Source of the DNA: CAZYQW01 sp964649825
GTDB taxonomy: Bacteria > Planctomycetota > B15-G4 > JADJEK01
DNA length: 21,851 bases
Assembly: GCA_964649825.1 (NCBI GenBank)
Contig: CAZYQW010000091.1
Coordinates: 1 to 21,851, forward strand
Direction: 5' to 3'
Part shown: positions 1 through 6,755 of the stretch, piece after piece
Layout: every line of letters starts with the position of its first letter
How positions within the stretch are numbered: the first letter of the stretch is position 1
Translations under genes and position numbers: made by a program
Notes under the pieces: generated by a model
What the model saw: the letters and a program-made list of their open reading frames with translations, nothing else
Databases searched by the model: none
What the model was told of the DNA's origin: nothing

Positions 1-1
1 A

Positions 2-139
2 CGTTTCTCCGGGGCCCTCGTCATCGCTTGCTGCGTTGCTCCTCCTCGACGTATCTCGAATACGCGGTCGTCGTCGCGCCTTGCCAGCGACGACGATGAC
101 CTCCGGATAATCCACCAACAATCTGAATCACACCACTAG
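2..139 (-). repeat. Left copy of 138-bp terminal inverted repeat
   Basis: Bases 2-139 are the exact reverse complement of 21714-21851; I compared all 138 positions and found no mismatch. The match ends at the CTAG nearest the interior. This copy begins 24 bases past the stop codon of the E1-like gene that ends at 164, so reading out of that gene one meets the same CTAGTGGTGTGATTC sequence that follows the antiporter at the other end. The unit contains nested inverted repeats, described under the right copy. A dispersed repeat at which assembly stopped is the simplest explanation; true termini of a linear or mobile element are possible, but no transposase or recombinase lies between the copies. 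Confidence 0.95.
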
Positions 140-163
140 CAAGAACGAGCGCGCGCGCGACGA

Positions 164-1342
164 TCACGATCGAGCGCTCGAGGCGCAGAATCGTTCGTAG
201 TCGACGTATCCCGGGAACTCCTTGCCGTCCGCGCACCACGCGCAGTCGGGGTCGGGCTCGATCTGGAACTCGGCGAACCGCTGGGTGAGGGCGTCGTACG
301 TCAGGAGCCGCGCGACCAGCGGGTCGCCGATACCGAGGAGGATCTTGATCGTCTCGACCGCCTCGAGCGTACCGATCACGCCCGGCAGAACGCCAAGGAC
401 GCCCGCCTCGGCGCACGACGGGGCAAGCTCCGGCGGCGGTGGCTCTCGGTACAGGCAACGGTAGCAGGGGCCGCGCCGCTTCGGGTAGCTCGGCCAGAAG
501 ACCGAGACCTGACCCTCGAAGCGGAAGATCGATCCGTGCACGTTCGGGATCTCGAGCTTCACCGTCGCGTCGTTGACGAGGTAGCGCGTGGCGAAGTTGT
601 CGGAGCCGTCGACGATGACATCGTAGTCGCCGAGCACGCGTTCGACGTTCGCCGACGTCAACCGCTCGTCGTAGGTCTCGACTCGGATCGATGGGTTCAG
701 GCCGTTCAGCGTCTCGCGCGCCGACTCGATCTTCTTGCGTCCGACCGACGCGTCACGGTGGAGGATCTGGCGCTGCAGGTTGCTGCGGTCGACGACGTCG
801 TCGTCGATGACGCCGAGCGTTCCAACGCCCGCCGCCGCGAGGTAGAGGGCGGCGGGCGAGCCGAGACCACCGGCGCCGACGAACAGCACCTTGCTCTCGA
901 GCAACGTGATCTGACCGGCTTCGCCGACCTCGGGGATGAGCACGTGACGGCTGTACCGCTGGCGCTCCTGCGCGTCGAGCAGGCGCGGGACCTCGACGGG
1001 CAGGCCGTCCGCCTTCCAGCGGTTGAACCCGCCGGCGACGGAGCTGACGTTGCGGTAGCCGAGCCGCATGAGGTCCTCCGACGCAAACAGCGAACGGACG
1101 CCTCCGGCGCACATCACGAGGAGCGGACGATCGCGATCGGCGACGGCCTCCTCGACGCGGAGCTCGAGGAAACCGCGCACGATGCGATGCGCCTCGGGCG
1201 GAGAACCCGCCGCGACCTCGTCCGGCTCGCGCACGTCGATCAGCGCCGCGCCATCCTGCGTCTGCCGGCGGAGCGCCTCGGTTGGAGTCACCTCGGGGAT
1301 CGCGCGGCGGAGCAGCACGAGTCGCTCGTCCTTGAGGCTCAA
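164..1342 (-). CDS. Rhodanese-E1 fusion (MoeB/ThiF-type adenylyltransferase)
   Basis: A 392-residue E1-like enzyme, expected to adenylate the C-terminus of a MoaD/ThiS-type carrier and assist its sulfuration. Residues about 18-110 form a rhodanese domain (LIDVREPDE at 34-42; active-site loop CAGGVRS with Cys78). The remainder is a ThiF/MoeB fold with nucleotide loop GAGGLGSPA, motif DRSNLQRQ, a Cys in the PSCAEAGVLG loop in the catalytic position, and two CxxC pairs (CYRC, CAWC) that would bind zinc. All expected catalytic residues are present. MoeZ/MOCS3 proteins have the rhodanese at the C-terminus; here it comes first. I chose TTG at 1342: its TTGA overlaps the carrier stop codon, GAGGTG lies 7 nt upstream, and the residues upstream in this frame are Arg-rich non-coding shadow. 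Last gene of the JAMM-carrier-E1 operon. The symbol (moeB or moeZ) is uncertain. Confidence 0.9.
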   Translation of the reverse strand: MSLKDERLVLLRRAIPEVTPTEALRRQTQDGAALIDVREPDEVAAGSPPEAHRIVRGFLELRVEEAVADRDRPLLVMCAGGVRSLFASEDLMRLGYRNVSSVAGGFNRWKADGLPVEVPRLLDAQERQRYSRHVLIPEVGEAGQITLLESKVLFVGAGGLGSPAALYLAAAGVGTLGVIDDDVVDRSNLQRQILHRDASVGRKKIESARETLNGLNPSIRVETYDERLTSANVERVLGDYDVIVDGSDNFATRYLVNDATVKLEIPNVHGSIFRFEGQVSVFWPSYPKRRGPCYRCLYREPPPPELAPSCAEAGVLGVLPGVIGTLEAVETIKILLGIGDPLVARLLTYDALTQRFAEFQIEPDPDCAWCADGKEFPGYVDYERFCASSARS

Positions 1343-1626
1343 ACCGGAGCACCTCGTGACGCGGTCGCGACCAGCGAGATGATCTCGCCGTCGCGGAGCT
1401 TCGTGTCGAGCCCGCGGAGCTGCCGCACGTCCTTCCCGTCGACGAGGACGTCGATGACGCCGCGGAGGTCGCCACGTTCGTCGAGCACGTTCTCGGCGAC
1501 GCCTTCGAACGTGCCGTAGAGGCAGGCCAACGCCTCGCGCACGTTGTCTCCCCGCACGTTCACCACCGCGTTGCCGTCCGTCCACTCCCGCAGCGCGGCC
1601 GGGATACGGACCACGTTAAAGGTCAT
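1339..1626 (-). CDS. MoaD/ThiS-family ubiquitin-like carrier without di-Gly tail
   Basis: A 95-residue beta-grasp protein resembling the MoaD and CysO sulfur carriers: N-terminal strand MTFNVVRIP, a central helix region DNVREALACLYG, then the VLVDGKDVRQLRGLDT and LRDGEIISLV strands typical of the end of these carriers. In functional carriers the chain stops at Gly-Gly, which is adenylated by the E1 and converted to a thiocarboxylate. Here the chain ends SRGAPV, so there is no terminal Gly-Gly and only one Gly (residue 92) near the end. Its ATG overlaps the JAMM gene by 11 nt and its stop overlaps the E1 start by 4 nt, so translation is probably coupled. Likely the E1's partner, but whether it can be activated as written is doubtful. 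Confidence 0.85.
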   Translation of the reverse strand: MTFNVVRIPAALREWTDGNAVVNVRGDNVREALACLYGTFEGVAENVLDERGDLRGVIDVLVDGKDVRQLRGLDTKLRDGEIISLVATASRGAPV

Positions 1627-2107
1627 CGGGTCCCTCCAGGATCTCTTCCTCGCGATACGTGCCGTGCACCATACGCCATGATCGGAAAATCTCCGCGCCT
1701 CGCCGCGAAGATGTCACGATCAGATGGGACTCATCCGGTCGCGCCGCGGCGTGATCGGCCCGCGTCGGGCACGGCGAACGGCGCGGCCGCGCGGTCCAGG
1801 TTCCGATCACCGAGAGCGAGTGACGCGCCGCCATCTCCTCGGCGGAGGGGCCGTCCACCGGGTCCACGTGGGTGGCGCGATCGATCGCGACGCCGTGCGG
1901 AACGACTTGGCCGAGCAGGAAGCCGCGCGCGCCGGCGGGGTACGCGCGCCGACACCAGCCATGGATCCACGCGCGCACCGAGAGCGGGAGGATGAGCGGG
2001 ACCTCCGTGAGGCGGGAGGAGTCGATCCATGGCTCCGAGAGTGGCTCCGAGAAGGGCTCGGAGGGTGGCTCGGAAGCGGTGTCCCGGAGTTCGTTTGCTG
2101 AGTTCAT
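1616..2107 (-). CDS. Degenerate JAMM/Mec+-like (M67) protein, probable pseudoenzyme
   Basis: A 163-residue protein whose residues about 42-155 follow the layout of JAMM peptidases of the Mec+ type, which trim or release MoaD/CysO-like carriers. Recognisable landmarks are AYPAGARGFLLG (family: P-x-E-x-C-G-x-L-x-G), SVIGTWTARP at 99-108 (family: HSHP), PTRAD at 114-118 (family: PSxxD), SHLIVTS, and the C-terminal FRSWRMVHG...REEEI. Both zinc His are replaced by Thr (T103, T105), the upstream Glu is absent, and Ser of SxxD is Thr; only Asp118 remains. This predicts a catalytically dead fold. Residues 1-35 are a Ser-Glu-Pro-rich tail. ATG 2107 is chosen because GGAGAG lies 8 nt upstream; the longer frame upstream shows no family similarity. 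First gene of the operon. The family assignment is by eye. Confidence 0.75.
   Translation of the reverse strand: MNSANELRDTASEPPSEPFSEPLSEPWIDSSRLTEVPLILPLSVRAWIHGWCRRAYPAGARGFLLGQVVPHGVAIDRATHVDPVDGPSAEEMAARHSLSVIGTWTARPRRSPCPTRADHAAARPDESHLIVTSSRRGAEIFRSWRMVHGTYREEEILEGPDDL
2030..2077. repeat. Four imperfect 12-bp tandem units inside the JAMM-like gene
   Basis: Units begin at 2030, 2042, 2054 and 2066 and share the core GGCTC(C/G)GA. On the minus strand they encode the repeated SEP tetrapeptide-like segment near residues 12-26 of the JAMM-like protein. This is probably expansion by slippage in a disordered N-terminal tail. Confidence 0.85.
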
Positions 2108-2225
2108 CGTGCATTCTCTCCGTGGTTCGACGATGCCGGATCGAAGGACCGTCGACGAGGCAGAGATGCGAAACGCGTCGCCGGATCCTCGACCCGACGA
2201 CGCGCTTTGTTCGATGTCCGTTAGC

Positions 2226-2243
2226 AGACGTCTCGTGACGTCA
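2226..2243. promoter_or_regulatory. Two GACGTC-type palindromes one helical turn apart
   Basis: AGACGTCT (2226-2233) and TGACGTCA (2236-2243) are both perfect 8-bp palindromes sharing the core GACGTC, with centres exactly 10 bp apart and therefore on the same face of the helix. They lie in the divergent gap, about 120 bp before the JAMM-like start and 187 bp before the TPR start. A dimeric regulator site is an inference; short palindromes also arise by chance in such GC-rich DNA. Confidence 0.35.
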
Positions 2244-2267
2244 TGTGATGGAGGCGCGCCCCGGTCG

Positions 2268-2290
2268 GCTGTTGCTGCGATGGCAACAGC
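2268..2290. promoter_or_regulatory. 8-bp inverted repeat in divergent intergenic region
   Basis: GCTGTTGC (2268-2275) and GCAACAGC (2283-2290) are perfect complements around a 7-nt centre. This could be a regulator half-site pair or a leader hairpin. No T tract follows on either strand, so it does not look like a terminator. Confidence 0.35.
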
Positions 2291-2429
2291 CCAAGGCACG
2301 GTAAGCTCCACTGATTGCTGAACGGATCATCATCATGCCCCTTGGATAGCTCATCCTCGGCGCGCGGTCAACGAGGTCCGCGAGAATGACCGGCCGCGCG
2401 CGTCGAGGACGGGCCTGTGAGTCCCGATC

Positions 2430-3254
2430 ATGCGAATCACGTCTTTCACCCTGCTCCTCATCGTCCTCGGTGTGCCGCTCGCGCGCTCGGGCGAGGAGCC
2501 GGAGCCGAAACCGCTCGACCTGCTCTTCGAGGAACGCGTCGGAGAGGCTGACTGGGAAGGAGTTCGGTCGTTGCTCCGGTCGCGGCCGTACGAGGTGATC
2601 TACCTCGTCGACGGCTACCTCGAGTCGTGGTTGAAACAGATGGAAGCGCCCGAGACCGAACGAGATCCGAACGCCGGCCAGATCCTCGAGCGGGCGTTGC
2701 TCGCCGCGCGTCACGCCGACGAGACGTTCGGCGGCGACGCGTACTCGCGCTACGCGAAGGCGTGGAAGGGCTGGTCCGCCGACGAGCGGGTTCGATTCCG
2801 CGCGGGTCAAGCCGCGTTCTATCGCGGTCGCGACGCGCAGAAGGCGAAGCAGTACGACGACGCCAGGGCGGCGTATGAAGAGTCGTTGTCGCTCGCGAAG
2901 CCGCTCGGCGACCTCTGGGGGATCGCGCAGGCGGAACAGGCGCTCGGCGATCTCGCGGTCGGAGACGAGAAGCTCGAGGAGGCGCTCCGCCGTCACGAGG
3001 CAGCGCGCGACGTCTTCGCGTCGATCCGCCACCAGCGCATGCTGCGGAGCTGCCATGCGCTCGGTGTCATCCACGAACGCCTCGGCCATCTGAAGGAGGC
3101 TCGCGCGAACTACGAGCGGATGATCGAGGCGGCGAAGGAGGTGGATCGCGACGTCGATACCGCGGCGGTGCGCCAGTCGTTGATCCGGGTCTGTCGCGCG
3201 ATGGGGGACGACGAGGCGGCGGAGCGGCTCGAGGTTGAGAGCGGCGGGGGGTAG
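2430..3254 (+). CDS. Exported tetratricopeptide-repeat protein
   Basis: A 274-residue protein with an N-terminal signal peptide (positively charged MR start, hydrophobic core about residues 4-16, small residues before about residue 21). Residues about 125-265 contain helical TPR-like pairs: KAKQYDDARAAYEESL, GIAQAEQALGDLAVGDEKLEEALRRHEAA, then HALGVIHERLGHLKEARANYERM and a final capping pair. TPRs mediate protein-protein contacts, so this is probably a periplasmic scaffold or sensor; no enzymatic motif is visible. The start follows the signal peptide; the ribosome-binding site is weak. It is divergent from the JAMM operon and convergent with the ELWxxDGT gene, so it is probably its own transcription unit. 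Substrate or partner unknown. Confidence 0.85.
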   Translation: MRITSFTLLLIVLGVPLARSGEEPEPKPLDLLFEERVGEADWEGVRSLLRSRPYEVIYLVDGYLESWLKQMEAPETERDPNAGQILERALLAARHADETFGGDAYSRYAKAWKGWSADERVRFRAGQAAFYRGRDAQKAKQYDDARAAYEESLSLAKPLGDLWGIAQAEQALGDLAVGDEKLEEALRRHEAARDVFASIRHQRMLRSCHALGVIHERLGHLKEARANYERMIEAAKEVDRDVDTAAVRQSLIRVCRAMGDDEAAERLEVESGGG

Positions 3255-3294
3255 CTTCCCGTCGTGTCCGCGCCGGCCCTCGTTCGATCGGTGC

Positions 3295-3415
3295 TTCCGG
3301 CAAAACGACCACGGCGTCGTCGACGAGAACGTCGAGTCGACCGAACCGACCCACGATCGCAGCGATCGACGGAGCCGCCTGGGTCGCGTCGCGTCGATCG
3401 GACGTCGAGGTCGAT
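3295..3415 (-). pseudogene. Relic of a short-chain dehydrogenase/reductase
   Basis: In the gap between two convergent genes, the minus strand encodes IDLDVRSTRRD (3415-3383) in one frame and, one frame over, ATQAAPSIAAIVG followed by RFGRLDVLVDDAVVV (3387 to about 3304). Joined, this matches the classical SDR segment in which an LDV motif is followed about 20 residues later by FGRLDVLVNNAG, part of the NAD(P)-binding fold; NNAG reads DDAV here. The spacing also fits. Only about 40 residues survive, with a frame change near 3385-3400 and no catalytic YxxxK downstream, where the TPR gene occupies the other strand. I infer a decayed gene fragment; chance resemblance in a GC-rich shadow frame cannot be fully excluded. 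Confidence 0.45.
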
Positions 3416-3429
3416 GGGCGGCGCCTCGG

Positions 3430-6400
3430 TCACAGGCCGAAGACGAGTTCGTAGCCGTCGCTCAAGCTCGCGATCCCGGACAAGGCGCCGCCCGCGTCGC
3501 TGACCGCGAATTGGATCACGGCCGGAAGCCCGACGAGCGCGGCGACCGGGACGTAGCCGATCGAGATCCCGCCCGCGCCGTTGGTCGTCAGCCCGACCGC
3601 GAGCGGACCATCGACATGCAGTCGACAGCCGGCGCCAGCGTCGAGGTCGACCACCTCGAGCCCGATGAAGAGGAGGCTGAACGCGGAGGGAGCCGCGCCC
3701 TGGAGCTGGATGCCGAACGCCGCGCCGACGATCGGCGTGCCCTGGACCGCGACGGAGGGGACCACGCCGGACGAGCCGGCGCACCCGCCGCCGAGGGACT
3801 CGCTGACGTAGTCCCCAGCCGCGGCGACGGGAAACGCATGGAGCTCGATCCCGTGCGAGCCGTCGTCGGCGGCGAAGAACACGTACTTGCCGGCGCGTTC
3901 GAACCGGGTCGCCCCCGAACCGGCCGAGCCGGGCGCCACGTCGAGGAGCGGCGTCGTCCCGCCCGCCGTGCCATCGCTGGTCCATGGCTCCGCGCCGTTC
4001 GAGAAGTCGTGGCCGCGGAAGATCGCGTTGGGTCCCGAGGCGAGCGGCCCGAGCTCCCAGATCGTTCCCGTCAAGCTCGGCGCGCTCACGAGCGTGGTCC
4101 CCGCCGGCGTACCGTCGGTGCGCCAGATCATGTCGTTCGCCCCTTGGTCGTGCGCGGTGAAGAGCGCGACGTCGCCGGCGAGCACCGCGAAGGTCGAGTT
4201 CGGCGCGATCGTGAACCCGCTCGTCGGGTTCGGCAGCAGGAGCCGCGTTCCGGCCGCCGTCCCGTCCGTCACCCACGGGTGAACGCCGGGGAGAGTGGGA
4301 TGATCCCCCTGGAACAGCAGCGCGTCGCCGAGGCGGGCGAAGGAGCGCGGGGTCGGGCCGACCGTGCCGGGAATCGCGTCGCCGACGAATCGAGTGCCGG
4401 CCGCCGTGCCGTCGGTGCGCCAGAGCTCGACGCCGTGGAGAGCATCGACGCCGGCGAAGTAGACGAGGCCCTGATACTCGACGAACTCCGAGCCCGAGTG
4501 GCTGGACGTTGGACCGGGGAGGAGATCGCCCAGCATGACGGTGCCGGCCGCCGTGCCGTCGGAGCGCCACGGCTCGCGCCCGGCGCCGGGGACGTCGGCG
4601 TTGAAGTAGACGAACTCGTCCACCGCGGTCAGCCGCATGGGCCACGACGCCTCGGATCCCGGGCGGAGGTCGGCGACGAGGGTCGTCCCGGCGACGGTCC
4701 CGTCGGAGACCCACAGCTCGCGGCCGACCGCGCCGTCGTCCGCGGTGAAGAAGATGCGATCGCCGACCCGCGCCGGCTCCAGCGGGTTCGAACCGATCGA
4801 CCCGGGACGGAGGTCGCCCAAGGTGAAGGTCCCGCTCGGCGTACCGTCGCTGATCCACGGTTCGGCGCCCGCCGCCGCGACGGTCCCGTTGAAGAAGAGT
4901 CGATCTTCGACGGGCGTGAGCCAGAGCGGGAAGGTCGGAGTCGTCGCCGCGGTCGGACCGTGCACCTGGACCGTCCCCGTGAACGTCCCGTCGCTCTTCC
5001 AGAGCGCGGACGTCGTTCCGTCGGTCGCGTGGAAGAAGACCTCATCGAGCACGCGCGTCACGAGCAGCGGCTGCGACGATCCGGTGCCCGTGGGCGCCGC
5101 CAGATCCTTCAGCACGACCGTCCCCGCTGCCGTCCCGTCGCTGGCCCAGAGCTCGCGGCCGATCGCGCCGGCGTCCGCCGCGAACAGGATCCCGCCGCTC
5201 GGGTTCGGCGCGAGATCGCTCGGCTCGGAGCCACCCGGTCCCGCGACGAGGTCGGCGACGAACGTGGTCCCGAGCGGCGTCCCGTCCGTTCTCCAGAGCT
5301 CGCGCCCCTGCGCCGGCGTCGCGGCGCTGAAGTAGACGATCGGGCCGAGGGAGAGCGACGGGTTCGACGTCGCGTCGATCGAGTCGCCGGCTGGGTTCAG
5401 GTCGCCGAGCGGGACCGTGCCGGCCATGGTTCCATCCGTCACCCACGGCTCGCGTCCGCCCATCGAGGTGGACGCGCTGAAGACCACTTTCGCGCCCGTG
5501 CTGCCGAGGGGTCGCGGACGAGAGTCGTTGCCGAAGATCGCGAGGTCGGCCAGCCGCGTCGTGCCGGCCGCGGTGCCGTCCGTCCGCCACGGCTCGACGC
5601 CGAAGCCGTCGCGCCCCGCGAAGAACAGCGTCGAGCCGATCGTCCCCAGGTACGGAGCGACGGAATCGACGAAGCCGCCGGGGAGCGGCGGCGGGAGCAC
5701 GACCTGCGTCCCGGCCGCCGTTCCATCGGACGACCAGAGCGTACGTCCGTTCGGCGACTCGGCGGTGAACAGGAGCTTCCCGTTGAGTGCGATGAGCCCG
5801 CCGGGGAACCAGGTGGATGACGGCGACGGCGTCACGGCGACCGTCGTGGCCGTCGAGCCCCCGCTCTTCCAGAGCTGCCAGTCCGTTCCGCCGAACGAGA
5901 CGGTGAAGTAGAGCTCGGTTCCGATCACCACGAGTTCGACGGCGTCGTCGAAGACCGCGCCGGCCGCGCCGAGATCGAAGATCCTCGCCGTGCCGGCCGT
6001 GGTCCCGTCGCTCCTCCATAGTGCGGGCCCCTGCACGTCGTTGCTCGCGATGAACGCGATCTGGCCCAGGAACGGCGCGAGGCGCACCGGCGACGACGAC
6101 GCGAGGCCGGGGTGGACATCGGCGAGGACCTGCGTACCCCCTGGCGTGCCGTCGCTCCGCCAGAGCTCCCTTCCGATCCCGAACCCATTCGCCGCGAAGA
6201 GCACGTCGCCGGACGGCAGCTCGGCGAACTCCCCCGGGGCGCTGTCGATCGGACCGGGCACGAGGTCCCCGAGACGGAGCGTCCCGATCGTCGTCCCGTC
6301 GGTGCGCCACGGTTCGAACGCGGTCGCCGGCTGGAACGCCGAGAAGTACGCGTATCCCCCGGCGTACCGCAGACCCATCGGATTCGAGCCGACGTTCGCG

Positions 6401-6507
6401 GACCCCGACTGCGTGTTGATGTCGCGCACGAGTGTCTGGGCGTGCGACGGCGGGGCGCCAAGGCTCGCGGAGAGGACGACGAGGACGGAGATGAGGCGAT
6501 GGGTCAT
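3430..6507 (-). CDS. Secreted ELWxxDGT-repeat protein (beta-propeller-like)
   Basis: A 1025-residue exported protein. MTHRLISVLVVLSASLGAPPSHAQ is a clear signal peptide, so the start is placed at ATG 6507 rather than at the longer upstream frame. I count 17 copies of the [E/A]-[L/P]-W-x-x-D-G-T-x-x-G-T motif, roughly 50 residues apart; one copy is eroded (QLWKSGGSTATT). Such repeats form propeller-like blades in large secreted or surface proteins of unknown function. The last about 130 residues form a separate domain (GGGCAGSSGVVPSVAV onward, ending DGYELVFGL) that resembles the C-terminal domain of the divergent SBBP protein and may serve in surface sorting or display. The start has only a weak ribosome-binding site. 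Transcribed divergently from the SBBP gene across a 248-bp gap. Confidence 0.92.
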   Translation of the reverse strand: MTHRLISVLVVLSASLGAPPSHAQTLVRDINTQSGSANVGSNPMGLRYAGGYAYFSAFQPATAFEPWRTDGTTIGTLRLGDLVPGPIDSAPGEFAELPSGDVLFAANGFGIGRELWRSDGTPGGTQVLADVHPGLASSSPVRLAPFLGQIAFIASNDVQGPALWRSDGTTAGTARIFDLGAAGAVFDDAVELVVIGTELYFTVSFGGTDWQLWKSGGSTATTVAVTPSPSSTWFPGGLIALNGKLLFTAESPNGRTLWSSDGTAAGTQVVLPPPLPGGFVDSVAPYLGTIGSTLFFAGRDGFGVEPWRTDGTAAGTTRLADLAIFGNDSRPRPLGSTGAKVVFSASTSMGGREPWVTDGTMAGTVPLGDLNPAGDSIDATSNPSLSLGPIVYFSAATPAQGRELWRTDGTPLGTTFVADLVAGPGGSEPSDLAPNPSGGILFAADAGAIGRELWASDGTAAGTVVLKDLAAPTGTGSSQPLLVTRVLDEVFFHATDGTTSALWKSDGTFTGTVQVHGPTAATTPTFPLWLTPVEDRLFFNGTVAAAGAEPWISDGTPSGTFTLGDLRPGSIGSNPLEPARVGDRIFFTADDGAVGRELWVSDGTVAGTTLVADLRPGSEASWPMRLTAVDEFVYFNADVPGAGREPWRSDGTAAGTVMLGDLLPGPTSSHSGSEFVEYQGLVYFAGVDALHGVELWRTDGTAAGTRFVGDAIPGTVGPTPRSFARLGDALLFQGDHPTLPGVHPWVTDGTAAGTRLLLPNPTSGFTIAPNSTFAVLAGDVALFTAHDQGANDMIWRTDGTPAGTTLVSAPSLTGTIWELGPLASGPNAIFRGHDFSNGAEPWTSDGTAGGTTPLLDVAPGSAGSGATRFERAGKYVFFAADDGSHGIELHAFPVAAAGDYVSESLGGGCAGSSGVVPSVAVQGTPIVGAAFGIQLQGAAPSAFSLLFIGLEVVDLDAGAGCRLHVDGPLAVGLTTNGAGGISIGYVPVAALVGLPAVIQFAVSDAGGALSGIASLSDGYELVFGL

Positions 6508-6696
6508 GCTCGACTCGGGTTCCAAGTGGGTGGGTATCGGCTGCGGCTGAGTGTCGCAAGTTTCCCGGTTTGGTTCCGTCGAAACTCGCGTTTCTGTCGC
6601 AATCGCTCCCGCGAGGAGCGTGGGATCGATGTCGCGCCCGGCGGTTCGGTCGTCGCCCCGAAAACGCCTTCGACGCGTAACGCCGTCCCCCGTTCC

Positions 6697-6732
6697 CTGA
6701 TTCACCCTCTGATTCAACCCCTGAGTCGACCC
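6697..6732. promoter_or_regulatory. Three 12-bp direct repeats upstream of SBBP gene
   Basis: CTGATTCACCCT, CTGATTCAACCC and CTGAGTCGACCC follow one another at exact 12-bp spacing (6697, 6709, 6721), ending 14 bp before the SBBP ribosome-binding site. On the minus strand they lie about 190 bp upstream of the ELWxxDGT start. Regular direct repeats between two divergent genes suggest a multi-site operator, or a slippage tract in the 5' leader. Confidence 0.4.
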
Positions 6733-6745
6733 CCCCCCGCGAACC

Positions 6746-6751
6746 GGAGGA
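6746..6751 (+). promoter_or_regulatory. Strong ribosome-binding site of SBBP gene
   Basis: GGAGGA, four bases before ATG 6756, fixes the start of the SBBP-repeat protein. Confidence 0.75.
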
Positions 6752-6755
6752 AGGC

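Larger units (their letters stand above)
2108..2429. other. Divergent intergenic region (322 bp) without a gene
   Basis: This gap separates the leftward JAMM-carrier-E1 operon from the rightward TPR gene and must hold the promoters of both. No open frame here looks coding. I see no convincing -35/-10 pair. Two structured sites stand out: paired ACGT-core palindromes at 2226-2243 and an 8-bp inverted repeat at 2268-2290, both annotated separately. Confidence 0.6.

Noticed and set aside
2788..2806. A GCGGGTTCGATTCCGC stretch resembling a tRNA T-arm
   Set aside because: It sits inside the TPR coding frame, and I find no matching acceptor, D or anticodon arms at tRNA spacing.
3235..5820. Long plus-strand open frame opposite the ELWxxDGT gene
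   Set aside because: Arg/Glu/Val-rich shadow translation whose apparent repeats simply mirror the opposite-strand ELWxxDGT repeats.
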